NCBI GenBank assembly: GCA_964368965.1
Contig: CAYJDR010000020.1
Span: 1 to 40,135 of the forward strand
Direction of reading: 5' to 3'
DNA length: 40,135 nt
Origin: CAYJDR01 sp964368965
Lineage (GTDB): Bacteria; Chrysiogenota; Deferribacteres; Deferribacterales; Mucispirillaceae
Of the stretch, positions 22,257-30,703 are shown in pieces. Both the position numbers and the translations under genes were made by a program. Below the pieces are notes generated by a model. It was given only the letters and a program-made list of their open reading frames with translations. It ran no database searches and was not told the origin of the DNA. The number at the start of each line of letters is the position of its first letter. Within the stretch, counting starts at the first letter, position 1.

Positions 22257-22805
22257 ATGAGTTTTAATATCGAAAACACAACAAAAACATACTTACTTTC
22301 ACTTGCGAAGCATTCTATATTTAGTAAATTATCTATAGCTACTTCAACATTAGCTCGCCCAGATGATGATGTGCTTAATATCGAAGTTGGCGCTTTTGTA
22401 ACATTAAAAATAAATGACAGATTGCGTGGGTGTATTGGCTTCATGGAGGGCGTTGCACCACTTGAAAAAACAATCAGCGAACTCGCATGCATGGCAGCGT
22501 TTGAAGATAATCGCTTTCGCCCTGTTTCTGTTGTTGAAGCGCATTCACTGTCCATTGAAATAACGATTTTATCACCATTGATTGACGCTACTGTTGATGA
22601 CATAGTTGTCGGTCGTGACGGATTGCATGTATCATATATAGGCAACCGTGGCGTTTTACTACCACAAGTTGCAACTGAATATGGTTGGGATAAATACGAG
22701 TTCCTGTCAAACACATGTGAAAAAGCTGGGTTAGATAAGCAAATTTGGAAGAATACGAACATTGATTTAAAACGTTTCGAAGCACTTATTTTTAGCAGCA
22801 AATAA
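22257..22805 (+). CDS. AMMECR1-domain protein (AmmeMemoRadiSam system protein A)
   Basis: A 182-residue conserved protein. RLRGCIGFMEGVAPLEKTI contains the invariant LRGCIG motif; AAFEDNRFRPVSVVEAHSLS and RGVLLPQVATEYGWDKYEFL complete the AMMECR1 pattern. In many bacteria it occurs with a Memo-family protein and a radical SAM enzyme in a three-gene set of unknown biochemical role; here the partners are absent and it stands alone. The ATG has GGAGGG 5 nt upstream. No promoter is plain, but the nonamer element fills the upstream region, so a DnaA-like or other regulator may control it. Confidence 0.9.
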   Translation: MSFNIENTTKTYLLSLAKHSIFSKLSIATSTLARPDDDVLNIEVGAFVTLKINDRLRGCIGFMEGVAPLEKTISELACMAAFEDNRFRPVSVVEAHSLSIEITILSPLIDATVDDIVVGRDGLHVSYIGNRGVLLPQVATEYGWDKYEFLSNTCEKAGLDKQIWKNTNIDLKRFEALIFSSK

Positions 22806-22932
22806 CCATTACCCTACAGTTTATTATAAGTTTTAATTTTAACTTTTACTACACTTTTGAATATTAAACTAACATTATTTGTAAAAACACAATATTAATT
22901 TAAGGCTAGATTGATAATTAATAATATAATCA
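22806..22932. other. AT-rich spacer before the sdh promoter
   Basis: No gene, terminator or clear repeat is visible between the AMMECR1 stop codon and the sdh promoter. The stretch is strongly AT-rich. Confidence 0.5.
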
Positions 22933-22962
22933 TTGACAAACCCCGTTTAAATATTTTATATA
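22933..22962 (+). promoter_or_regulatory. Sigma-70 promoter of sdhCDAB
   Basis: -35 TTGACA (22933-22938) and -10 TTATAT/TATATA (22956-22962) at 17-18 bp. The start site would fall near 22969, giving a leader of about 48 nt. Confidence 0.7.
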
Positions 22963-22968
22963 TTACAT

Positions 22969-22977
22969 TGTGGATAA
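22969..22977 (-). promoter_or_regulatory. Perfect DnaA box (TTATCCACA) at the sdh start site
   Basis: TGTGGATAA on the plus strand is the exact complement of the consensus DnaA box. It overlaps the predicted sdh transcription start. A single box may be chance, but it lies 730 bp from the nonamer cluster. Confidence 0.5.
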
Positions 22978-23016
22978 ATATTCACTAGCTTAAATAAATC
23001 TAGGAGTAAGAGAGTT

Positions 23017-23367
23017 ATGCCAAGAAATGATTTAACATCCTATCCTAAAAAAGTTGGGTATAAAAAACACCCAGGTATGGTTGCTTGGTTACTTCACAGA
23101 GTAACTGGCGTTATACTTGTTATGTATTTTGTATTTCACATTTTAGGTTCGTCTGGCTTTTGCCCATTTTTACCTACAATTGTTCAAAACACTTGTGTTA
23201 AGGGCATTGTAATTTTCAGTATTTTTTGTCACGGTTTGAACGGTTTCAGAATTATTCTTATGGAACTGTGTAACGCAGCCGATCGTGCTGTATTCAAGAA
23301 GTATATCTACGTTGTAGTCGGTTTAACTGTAGCACTTAGTGCTTATGGTTTCACAAAGCTTATTTAG
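23017..23367 (+). CDS. sdhC: Succinate dehydrogenase cytochrome b subunit SdhC
   Basis: A 116-residue membrane anchor with three predicted helices that binds quinone and heme b with SdhD. The signature HRVTGV starts at H27, with H41 and H72 (CHGLNGFR) as possible heme-side histidines. It is first in the order C-D-A-B, as in Proteobacteria. A GGAG site lies upstream of the ATG. Confidence 0.9.
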   Translation: MPRNDLTSYPKKVGYKKHPGMVAWLLHRVTGVILVMYFVFHILGSSGFCPFLPTIVQNTCVKGIVIFSIFCHGLNGFRIILMELCNAADRAVFKKYIYVVVGLTVALSAYGFTKLI

Positions 23368-23380
23368 GGGGTCTGTGAAC

Positions 23381-23689
23381 ATGATTAACACTAAATATAA
23401 AGGCACAGGCAACACTGGCACTCTTTCATGGGTATTGCAACGAATATCTGCTGTGGTACTATTTTTCATGATATTATACCACTTCTTTGATATGGTCACA
23501 GGGAACGGAAATAGCATAACAGCTTTCGTACTAGGCAACATACTCGCTTTTGGCATATGGCACGCTGTAAACGGTCTTAAAATGATTACAGACGACTACG
23601 TTTCATCATTAAACAAACGTGCAGTATTATTATTTTTCTATTGGGTCATGGGTATAGGTTTATTCTTCCTTGGCTCGACGTTATTTTAG
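23381..23689 (+). CDS. sdhD: Succinate dehydrogenase membrane anchor SdhD
   Basis: A 102-residue anchor with three hydrophobic helices. WVLQRISAV, with R21, followed by H34 in the ILYHFF segment, and WHAVNGLKMI with H61 are the usual heme/quinone region. The ATG at 23381 has AGGGGG upstream; an earlier in-frame codon at 23339 lies inside sdhC and lacks a site. The gene lies 13 nt after sdhC and 16 nt before sdhA. Confidence 0.88.
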   Translation: MINTKYKGTGNTGTLSWVLQRISAVVLFFMILYHFFDMVTGNGNSITAFVLGNILAFGIWHAVNGLKMITDDYVSSLNKRAVLLFFYWVMGIGLFFLGSTLF

Positions 23690-23705
23690 TTAAGAGGTTG
23701 GCAAC

Positions 23706-25642
23706 ATGTCTATATCTATAAACAATATTGAAACTCATCAGTATGATGTCGTTGTTGTTGGTGCTGGTGGGGCTGGTTTAAATGCTGCTCAAGTTGCATC
23801 TCAATACGTTAAAACAGCTGTTATATCAGAGGTTTACCCTACAAGAAGCCACACAATCAGTGCTCAAGGCGGTATATCAGCATCACTTGGTAACTTAGAG
23901 CCAGATAACTGGCATTGGCACATGTTTGACACAGTAAAAGGTAGTGACTACCTTTGCGATCAAGATGCTGCTGAATATATGTGCCGTAAAGCTCCTGAGA
24001 TGATCATCGAGCTTGAGCATATCGGCCTACCGTTCAACAGAACTCCAGAAGGCAAAATTGCTCAACGTCCTTTCGGTGGCCACACAGCTGAGTATGGCAA
24101 GCGCCCTGTTAAACGTGCATGTTACGTTGCAGATAGAACTGGCCATGCAATGTTGCAAACTCTTTTTGAAAAAGCAGTTTCTCAAGGCACACAGTTCTAT
24201 AGCGAATTTTTAGCACTAGAATTAATCAAAAACGGCGATCACGTTTGTGGCGTACTATGTTTAGACTTACAAAATGGCACACTTCACATGTTCCATGCAA
24301 AATCTATCATCTTCGCAACTGGCGGTAACTGCCGTATTTACGAAACAAACTCAAACGCTCACATCAACACAGGCGATGGCTTAGCACTTGCATTACGTGC
24401 TGGTTTCTCTTGGGCAGATGCAGAGTTTTTCCAATTCCACCCAACTGGTATCTATGGTCACGGTAACCTTATTACTGAAGGTGTACGTGGCGAGGGCGGT
24501 ATATTATTAAACGGTANNNNNNNNNNNNNNNNNNNNNNNNNNNNNNNNNNNNNNNNNNNNNNNNNNNNNNNNNNNNNNNNNNNNNNNNNNNNNNNNNNNN
24601 NNNNNNNNNNNNNNNNGGTAACCTTATTACTGAAGGTGTACGTGGCGAGGGCGGTATATTATTAAACGGTAGCGGTGAACGTTTCATGGAGCGTTATGCA
24701 CCTACTATCAAAGACTTAGCACCACGTGATATCATTTCACGCTCAATGGTTAAGGAAGTTCTTGCTGGCAACGGTGTTGGACCTAAGAAAGACCACGTTC
24801 TTTTAAAAATCGACCACATCGGGCACGACGCAATCATGGAAAAACTCCCAGGTATCCACGAATTATCTATGGTGTTCGCTGGTGTTGATTGCACTAAAGA
24901 ACCTATCCCAGTTATGCCTACTGCTCACTACCAAAATGGTGGTATCCCTACGAACTATCTAGGGCAAGTTATCAAAGGCTACGGCGACAACCCAGAAGAA
25001 GTTGTACCAAACTTCTTTGCAGCTGGCGAATGTGCAGCAAACTCTGTACACGGCGCAAACAGGCTTGGCACTAACTCATTGCTAGACTTAGTTGTTTTCG
25101 GCCGTACAGTTGGTGAGCAAGCAGCAAAATATGCTAAAGAAAATAACATTGTTGACCTACCAGAAAACGCTGGTGCATATGGCGTTGAGTTGCTTAATAA
25201 ATTCGCAAACGCTAACGGTAAAAACACTTTCGGACCTACACATGAAAAACTAACTACACTAATGCAAAACAAAGCAGGCGTGTTTAGAACTGAAGAGCTT
25301 ATGACTGAGGCTATGGCTGAGCTTGACGTGTTAGCTGACATGATGGACGACTTCAAAGTTGTTGATAAATCTAGCGTTTACAACCTAGACTTAGTTGAAG
25401 CACTTGAGCTTAACAACATGATACTTGTATCTAAGTGTGCTACAAAAGCTGCACTATTGCGTAAAGAATCAAGGGGCGGACACTCACGTGAAGACTACCA
25501 AGAACGTGACGACGAAAACTACTTGAAACACACAAACGTTACTGTTGCAAACGACGGTAAAGATATCAACATTACTTACAGACCGGTTAGGATGAAGCCT
25601 TTAACAGTTGAAAGCTTCCCACCTAAACCACGTGTCTACTAA
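23706..25642 (+). CDS. sdhA: Succinate dehydrogenase flavoprotein SdhA (interrupted by an assembly gap)
   Basis: Oxidises succinate to fumarate at a covalently bound FAD. VVVVGAGGAGLNAA is the dinucleotide fold; YPTRSHTISAQGG has H49, the covalent FAD histidine; FQFHPTGIYG, TEGVRGEGG and HGANRLGTNSLLDLVVFGR are substrate and FAD motifs. The frame is broken only by 100 N at 24517-24616. The 55 bp before the gap (24462-24516) and after it (24617-24671) are identical; removing the N run and one copy yields a continuous 593-residue protein of normal length reading through GEGGILLNGSGERFMERYAP. It is therefore not a pseudogene. The E. coli-like type fits the quinone-reactive SdhC/SdhD anchors. Confidence 0.95.
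24517..24616. other. Assembly gap of exactly 100 N
   Basis: The run of 100 N is a scaffolding placeholder. The same 55 bp flank it on both sides, so the two contigs overlap and no bases are probably missing. Confidence 0.97.
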
Positions 25643-25660
25643 GAAAGGAAGGCGAAAGAT

Positions 25661-26371
25661 ATGAGCAAAACAGTAACTTTTGAAATACTTAGATACGATC
25701 CAGATAAAGATAAACAAGCTTACTACCAAAAGTATGAGCTTGAAATCGACCGCCCTGGTATGCTTATGCTTACAGCATTAAACAGGATAAAATGGGAACA
25801 AGACCCATCTTTAACTTACCGTCGCTCTTGCCGTGAGGGTGTTTGCGGCTCTGATGGCATGAACATCAACGGCGTAAACATGCTCGCATGTATGACTAAA
25901 GTTGAAGACCTTGGCACAAACCACATAGTTATCCAGCCATTACCAGGTATGCCTGTTATGCGTGACTTAGTTGTCGATATCGACGACTTTATGAACAAGT
26001 TCATCACAGTGAAACCATACATCATCAGACATTCTCCTCTGCCTGATAAAGAAATTTATCAATCGCCAGAAGATAGAAAACTTCTCGATGGTTTATATGA
26101 GTGTATCCTTTGTGGTTGTTGTTCATCTTCATGCCCAAGCTACTGGTATGATAAGGAATATTTAGGGCCAAACGCTTTCCTACGTGCTTACAGATACTTA
26201 ATCGACAGCCGTGACGAAGGCGCAAACGAGCGTTTACCATTGCTAGATGATAAACACGGCGTATGGCGTTGCCACACGATACTTAACTGTATCGAGGCTT
26301 GCCCGAAAGAACTTAACCCAACTAAAGCTATCGCTGGCATCAGAAAAATGTTGCTAGATAGAAAGTTCTAA
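25661..26371 (+). CDS. sdhB: Succinate dehydrogenase iron-sulfur subunit SdhB
   Basis: A 236-residue electron relay between SdhA and the anchors. The [2Fe-2S] site is C57, C62, D65, C77 (CREGVCGSDG then NMLAC), with aspartate at the third ligand position as in E. coli SdhB. CILCGCCSSSCP (from C148) and CHTILNCIEACP (from C204) bind the [4Fe-4S] and [3Fe-4S] clusters. The ATG has AGGAAGG upstream, 18 nt after sdhA. It is the last gene of the operon before a strong terminator. Confidence 0.96.
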   Translation: MSKTVTFEILRYDPDKDKQAYYQKYELEIDRPGMLMLTALNRIKWEQDPSLTYRRSCREGVCGSDGMNINGVNMLACMTKVEDLGTNHIVIQPLPGMPVMRDLVVDIDDFMNKFITVKPYIIRHSPLPDKEIYQSPEDRKLLDGLYECILCGCCSSSCPSYWYDKEYLGPNAFLRAYRYLIDSRDEGANERLPLLDDKHGVWRCHTILNCIEACPKELNPTKAIAGIRKMLLDRKF

Positions 26372-26395
26372 CAGATAGTAATCATTGAAACACAT

Positions 26396-26421
26396 AAAGC
26401 CCTCATCACGAGGGCTTTTTT
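26396..26421 (+). terminator. Rho-independent terminator of sdhCDAB
   Basis: Nine-bp stem AAAGCCCTC / GAGGGCTTT with loop ATCAC and a run of six T. Confidence 0.92.
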
Positions 26422-26503
26422 CATTACCCACTTTTCTTCCTTGCAATTTGCATAAATTAGTTCAATAATATTCCAACAATAATATCTACAAATGGGAGAA
26501 AAC

Positions 26504-27550
26504 ATGAAACTCACTAAACTTTTAACACTATCAATAGCAGCACTTGCCCTCTTTGGTTGTAGCTCAAAACTAACACTAAGCGACCCATCGCTACCAATGG
26601 AGAGCTATGGCGACATTTTCACGATTGCAAACAACCATCAAGCCGAAACTATACCATACATAGACGAGTGGGTACAACCAGCTAACAAAACAGAAGCGTG
26701 CTTAACATTCAGTAGCGTTACAGAGGATATGGAAAAGATATCAGAAACGCCTGGCTTTATCACATATTGGGACGGGGAATGTCGAAACGGCTACGCTTAC
26801 GGACTTGGACGAGAGTTCACAATAACTATTGAGTTTATTGCAACAACTTTAGCTGAATACGCTGGTAACAACTCTCTACCTAAATACTATCAACAACTTT
26901 CAACATTCGATGCATACACACTAGAGGGAGATTTAATGACAGGTGTACTCGTTGCATCATTAGTCCACGAAAATGGCGATGTTGAAATCATGCTTGGCGA
27001 CTTCGCATATGATGAAACAAGGCCTGCAAAACTTATGGAAATACGCACAAATGAAAAATATATCGTACATCAAAAAATATACCCTGAATTTACATACCTA
27101 ACAGCAAACCTAGTTGGAGGCGATGCTTACGAAACGTTAATACAAGCAGTACAAAATAAATCGAGCAATGAAGCATATACTGCCAACTACTCAAATGAGG
27201 GTAGAGTCTCCTATGTTAACAACGGGCATTATGTAAACTTCCCTATAACGTTCAACGAAACAATGTACACATACTGGGCAGAAGTAAACGCTATGGCAAA
27301 AGAGGCATTAAAAGCACGTGAAATAGCAGTACAGAAACATGCAGAATATAAAGCAAGAGTGTGTGATGGTGATAAATACATCGCTGAAACTAACGTGCAA
27401 GCATACAGATATTTTTGTGAAATCGAAAGTTTTGATGAAACAAAAGAAACAATCAAAAACATAAAAATCGACATAAACTCTAATTTTGACTCTACCGCAC
27501 AAAAATTACAAAAAGAAACAAACAATATCATTGATGAACTAACAAGGTAG
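26504..27550 (+). CDS. Predicted lipoprotein with a MORN-like motif (paralogue 1)
   Basis: A 348-residue exported lipoprotein of unknown role. MKLTKLLTLSIAALALFGC is a lipoprotein signal with the acylated cysteine at residue 19. Residues about 55-105 (EWVQPANKTEACLTFSS, then YWDGECRNGYAYGLGREF) are shared with the next gene; the second part resembles one MORN repeat. The last 60 residues are charged and helical (KETIKNIKIDINSNFD...), possibly a coiled coil. The ATG at 26504 has GGGAG upstream; a GTG-type start 12 nt earlier is less likely. The gene is followed 9 nt later by its paralogue. Confidence 0.75.
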   Translation: MKLTKLLTLSIAALALFGCSSKLTLSDPSLPMESYGDIFTIANNHQAETIPYIDEWVQPANKTEACLTFSSVTEDMEKISETPGFITYWDGECRNGYAYGLGREFTITIEFIATTLAEYAGNNSLPKYYQQLSTFDAYTLEGDLMTGVLVASLVHENGDVEIMLGDFAYDETRPAKLMEIRTNEKYIVHQKIYPEFTYLTANLVGGDAYETLIQAVQNKSSNEAYTANYSNEGRVSYVNNGHYVNFPITFNETMYTYWAEVNAMAKEALKAREIAVQKHAEYKARVCDGDKYIAETNVQAYRYFCEIESFDETKETIKNIKIDINSNFDSTAQKLQKETNNIIDELTR

Positions 27551-27559
27551 ACTAACCAT

Positions 27560-28606
27560 ATGAAAATGTTATTAGCAATACTAAGTACATTGTTACTATT
27601 TGGCTGTGCAAGTAGAGTTGATCTAGCATATCCAGAAGCAAAAATGGTTTCAGATGAAACAGTTGCAAGTCTGCATGAACCATATATCAAAAAATTTAGC
27701 ACTACTAAGCAATCATACATTGCAAAAGTAGAGTGGGTGCAACCTATAAACAGAAATGAGCCGTGCTTAATATACAGCAGCGTTGATGTTAATGAAGAAT
27801 ACTTATCTTTTCGCAACAACTTCCACGCAATGTGGGACGGCGAATGTAGAGATGGCTACGCATATGGTTTAGGGCTAGAGTTTGTGTATTATGATGATGT
27901 CGAGGGTTTTGCGTTGGCAGAATATAGCGGTGGGAAAACGACACCAATGTACTACACACATAAATATTCAAACGATAACTACACATGGCAAGGCGATATA
28001 AATGCAGATTTAACTATACGCTATAGCATTGATAAATCAGGTGAAAATGACATCACTATTGGCTCAATATATAATGAATATCCCGTCTACAATATGCAGA
28101 TTGATACTAAAAATGCACAAATTGTACTGCATAAAATTTACCCAGAATTATCGTACCACATCATACACGATGTTTATCCAGGCAGCACGCAAATGTATAT
28201 GATAATGGATAACCACAACTATGAAATGAACGCTATTGCAAGCTATACAAACTATGGCACTGTTGTATATTCTTTCAGTAGCGATATGAACTATGGCGGA
28301 GTAAACTTGCCTAAAAGCTTTCACGACACAATGTTTGAAGTTGCTCATGAAGTCCTCACAGTTGCTGAAAAAGCTATAAATGCAAGCATGTTAGCACACC
28401 GAAAACAAATTGAATACCTGGGGCAACCTTTGGTTGACATTTATGAACAATTTCATGAAAACGTCAACTTCAAGGGCGACATTAAAAGTTTTTATAAGCT
28501 GCTAGATATGAGCGTAAACGAAAACTATCCAAGCGATGTGCAAGCTCTACAAAAAGAAACTATCAAACTTTATGAGCAGGCTATAAAAAGTTTAATCGGA
28601 GAATAA
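27560..28606 (+). CDS. Predicted lipoprotein with a MORN-like motif (paralogue 2)
   Basis: A 348-residue lipoprotein (MKMLLAILSTLLLFGC, acylated C16), the same length as its neighbour. VEWVQPINRNEPCLIYSS and MWDGECRDGYAYGLGLEF match paralogue 1, as do the segment LAEYSGGKTTPMYY and the C-terminal SDVQALQKETIKLYEQ. The two genes look like an old tandem duplication with much divergence elsewhere. The paired cysteines (in the EPCL and GECR segments) are kept in both and may form a disulfide. Function is unknown; an envelope or surface role is inferred. Confidence 0.75.
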   Translation: MKMLLAILSTLLLFGCASRVDLAYPEAKMVSDETVASLHEPYIKKFSTTKQSYIAKVEWVQPINRNEPCLIYSSVDVNEEYLSFRNNFHAMWDGECRDGYAYGLGLEFVYYDDVEGFALAEYSGGKTTPMYYTHKYSNDNYTWQGDINADLTIRYSIDKSGENDITIGSIYNEYPVYNMQIDTKNAQIVLHKIYPELSYHIIHDVYPGSTQMYMIMDNHNYEMNAIASYTNYGTVVYSFSSDMNYGGVNLPKSFHDTMFEVAHEVLTVAEKAINASMLAHRKQIEYLGQPLVDIYEQFHENVNFKGDIKSFYKLLDMSVNENYPSDVQALQKETIKLYEQAIKSLIGE

Positions 28607-28609
28607 TTT

Positions 28610-29140
28610 ATGAAATACACAGACAACGAAATGGAACAAAAAGCGATACTAAACATTGCATCAATGATGATGGCGGCAGCAAAAACTGCACCGAAAGCTA
28701 GGGGTGTAAATGCAATGGTATCAATGGTTATAGACGGCGACGACAAAGACGCTATCGCAAACAAAATGCGTGAAATGGGCAAGGAGTTCAACTTCCCATC
28801 ATTCATACGTGATGCAAACAACTTAGATAGTGCAAGCTGCGTTGTGTTGCTAGGCGCTGTCAACAAACCACAAGGCTTAAACCCTTGTAGCTTCTGCGGA
28901 TTTGCAAACTGTGCGGAAGCTAAAAAAGCTGGTGCGTTATGCTCCTTCAGCGTGGGTGATTTAGGTATCGCCGTTGGCTCTGCCGTATCAATAGCTAGTT
29001 TGCACCACGTTGATAACAGGATTATGTACACAATTGGCAAAGCAGTTTTAAGCTTAGGTTTATTTGATGAAGATGTAAAAATCGTCTATGGAATACCGCT
29101 TTCAGTTTCAGCAAAAAGTCCATTCCACGATAGAAAATAG
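28610..29140 (+). CDS. DUF2148 ferredoxin-domain protein
   Basis: A 176-residue cytoplasmic protein. NPCSFCGFANCAEAKKAGALC carries the CxxCGFxxC cluster motif of DUF2148 proteins; the remainder (GVNAMVSMVIDGDD, GIAVGSAVSIA) is the usual alpha/beta core. The ribosome-binding site GGAG lies in the end of the upstream lipoprotein gene, 3 nt before the ATG. The family's role is unknown to me; the cysteines suggest an Fe-S cluster. Confidence 0.82.
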   Translation: MKYTDNEMEQKAILNIASMMMAAAKTAPKARGVNAMVSMVIDGDDKDAIANKMREMGKEFNFPSFIRDANNLDSASCVVLLGAVNKPQGLNPCSFCGFANCAEAKKAGALCSFSVGDLGIAVGSAVSIASLHHVDNRIMYTIGKAVLSLGLFDEDVKIVYGIPLSVSAKSPFHDRK

Positions 29141-29150
29141 GGGTTAGAAA

Positions 29151-29987
29151 ATGTACTCATATCTTCATGAAATCTCACTACCAGATGATAAAACTATCAA
29201 AAAGTTTTTATGGTGTGACTACTTTCACGATAGCGTTATAAAAGAAATTTCTTTTGGCTCAAAAGATAAATATTATGCGCAAACACGTGATAAAGTCACA
29301 CTCGCAATTCACTCATCTATTGATGCTGACGAATTGAGTAAAAAGAAACGCTATAAAAACCTATCATTTCCTGATCTTGCATACTCTGACAAGTGCAAAT
29401 ATTTTATGACATTTACAGGCGTAAAGTATTTTAACGCAAACCATTTTCAATCAAGCATGGAGTATCTAAACGGACGCTTTAAAGATACAAACTTGTTGCG
29501 TGAAACTATTAAAGAACATAAAGGCAAAAAGCACTACCATTTTCGCATACAAGTTACTGGCGGTTGTATTGATATCATATTCAAAGGTGTGAAAATAACA
29601 CGCGCAAAAGGCAAAGTTGACTATTCAACAGATGGCTATACTTTTAAAGCAAATGTCCCAACTATCACAAAAGAAGACTATGCACAACTTGATAACATAC
29701 TGAGTAGCAAGTGGAAAAAAAGTAATTGCTTGAGTAATGATTGGGATTATCTCTCTATTCTTCAATCTATGTACGACGTTAAAGATGAAAACTTGTTAAG
29801 GTACGTCCACCTATGTATAAATTCTGACAAACCGTTTGAACATTCAAAACTATATGCGCTCTATCTGCTTGGTAAGCTCGGCACAAAAGATGATATACCG
29901 CATATTTTTGAAGAGTACCTAAAGCAAGATAACATACTGATAAAGCAAAGCTTGTTAGATGCTATCGAGTTATTGAACAATAGCTGA
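29151..29987 (+). CDS. Hypothetical protein with possible C-terminal HEAT-like helices
   Basis: A 278-residue protein I do not recognise. The first 190 residues are a mixed charged alpha/beta region (FHDSVIKEISFGSKDKYY, HFRIQVTGGCIDIIFKGVKI), and the last 70 look like a short helical repeat (LYALYLLGKLGTKDDIPHIF, then EEYLKQDNILIKQSLLDAIE). There is no signal peptide or membrane helix. It is 10 nt after the DUF2148 gene and the last gene before the convergent rsmI-like gene. The repeat is judged by eye only. Confidence 0.55.
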   Translation: MYSYLHEISLPDDKTIKKFLWCDYFHDSVIKEISFGSKDKYYAQTRDKVTLAIHSSIDADELSKKKRYKNLSFPDLAYSDKCKYFMTFTGVKYFNANHFQSSMEYLNGRFKDTNLLRETIKEHKGKKHYHFRIQVTGGCIDIIFKGVKITRAKGKVDYSTDGYTFKANVPTITKEDYAQLDNILSSKWKKSNCLSNDWDYLSILQSMYDVKDENLLRYVHLCINSDKPFEHSKLYALYLLGKLGTKDDIPHIFEEYLKQDNILIKQSLLDAIELLNNS

Positions 29988-29995
29988 TTATTGAA

Positions 29996-30015
29996 AGGGC
30001 TATCAAGGTAGCCCT
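29996..30015. terminator. Hairpin between convergent genes
   Basis: Stem AGGGCTA/TAGCCCT with a 6-nt loop, between the plus-strand hypothetical and the minus-strand methylase, overlapping the latter's stop. T-runs are short on both sides, so termination efficiency is uncertain. Confidence 0.55.
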
Positions 30016-30694
30016 ACTTTCTTTCAGCTTTTTCTCTTTTAGGAACAGTTATAATAAATGGAGCTTTTTTGCCCTCATATTTTGCAAGCAAGTTTTTAGG
30101 ATAGTCAAAGTCGTTCACTTCGTCTTCATAACCTAAGTTAATAGAGATAGCGATTTTCTTTGTTATGAAAGACATTTGCGAAAGTGTAGCAGTTAGCGCA
30201 TATGGGCGTTCCATAAACACTGTTGCATGTTTGCACACCTCTAACGATTGAAAAAACTCGTCTCTTTTTTTCTGCTCACGTGGTGGAAAACCCGCAAAAA
30301 AGAACGACGTGCAATCAATGCCAGAAACTGAAAGAGCCGTTGTGATAGAGCTTGGCCCAGCAAGTGAACGCACCTCAACACCGCTTTCACGACACATTGC
30401 AATAAACTTGCTATCAGGGTCAGATATGGCAGGTGTGCCCGCATCTGAAAACATCACAGCTATCTCAACACGCTTTACTTCTGCTAAAACTTCTTTTCTA
30501 TCAGCGTCTGTTGAGTGTTCATTCAATAAATGATAATCTTTTTCACTATTTTCTAAAGTCGACAAAATGCGATGCACAGTTTTACGCTCTTCGCCTATTA
30601 GCACATCGCTTTTCTCTAGCACTTTTACAGTTTTTGGAGATAAATCTCGTGGGTTATCACAAAGTGAAACACCAGCAACATATAGTATAGCCAT
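30014..30694 (-). CDS. RsmI-like SAM-dependent methylase (tetrapyrrole methylase fold)
   Basis: A 226-residue methyltransferase of the RsmI/tetrapyrrole methylase fold. FSDAGTPAISDPDSKFI and AGPSSITTALSVSG are the SAM-binding loops typical of RsmI, which makes 2'-O-methylcytidine 1402 in 16S rRNA. It departs from RsmI in several places: the usual EDTR motif reads GEERK, and DPG is DPD. Length is below the roughly 280 residues of E. coli RsmI, lacking the C-terminal domain. It may be a true rRNA methylase or a relative with another target. It is the last gene of the his-serS run. Confidence 0.65.
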   Translation of the reverse strand: MAILYVAGVSLCDNPRDLSPKTVKVLEKSDVLIGEERKTVHRILSTLENSEKDYHLLNEHSTDADRKEVLAEVKRVEIAVMFSDAGTPAISDPDSKFIAMCRESGVEVRSLAGPSSITTALSVSGIDCTSFFFAGFPPREQKKRDEFFQSLEVCKHATVFMERPYALTATLSQMSFITKKIAISINLGYEDEVNDFDYPKNLLAKYEGKKAPFIITVPKREKAERK

Positions 30695-30703
30695 TAAGGT
30701 CGC

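Noticed and set aside
22238..22801. 187-codon minus-strand frame opposite the AMMECR1 gene
   Set aside because: The plus strand has the invariant AMMECR1 motifs and a strong ribosome-binding site; the antisense frame has neither.
24517..24616. sdhA as a pseudogene or two separate genes
   Set aside because: The break is only a run of N flanked by identical 55-bp ends; the joined frame is intact.
27229..27819. 196-codon minus-strand frame spanning the two lipoprotein genes
   Set aside because: It crosses the boundary of two clear plus-strand lipoprotein genes and has no start signal.
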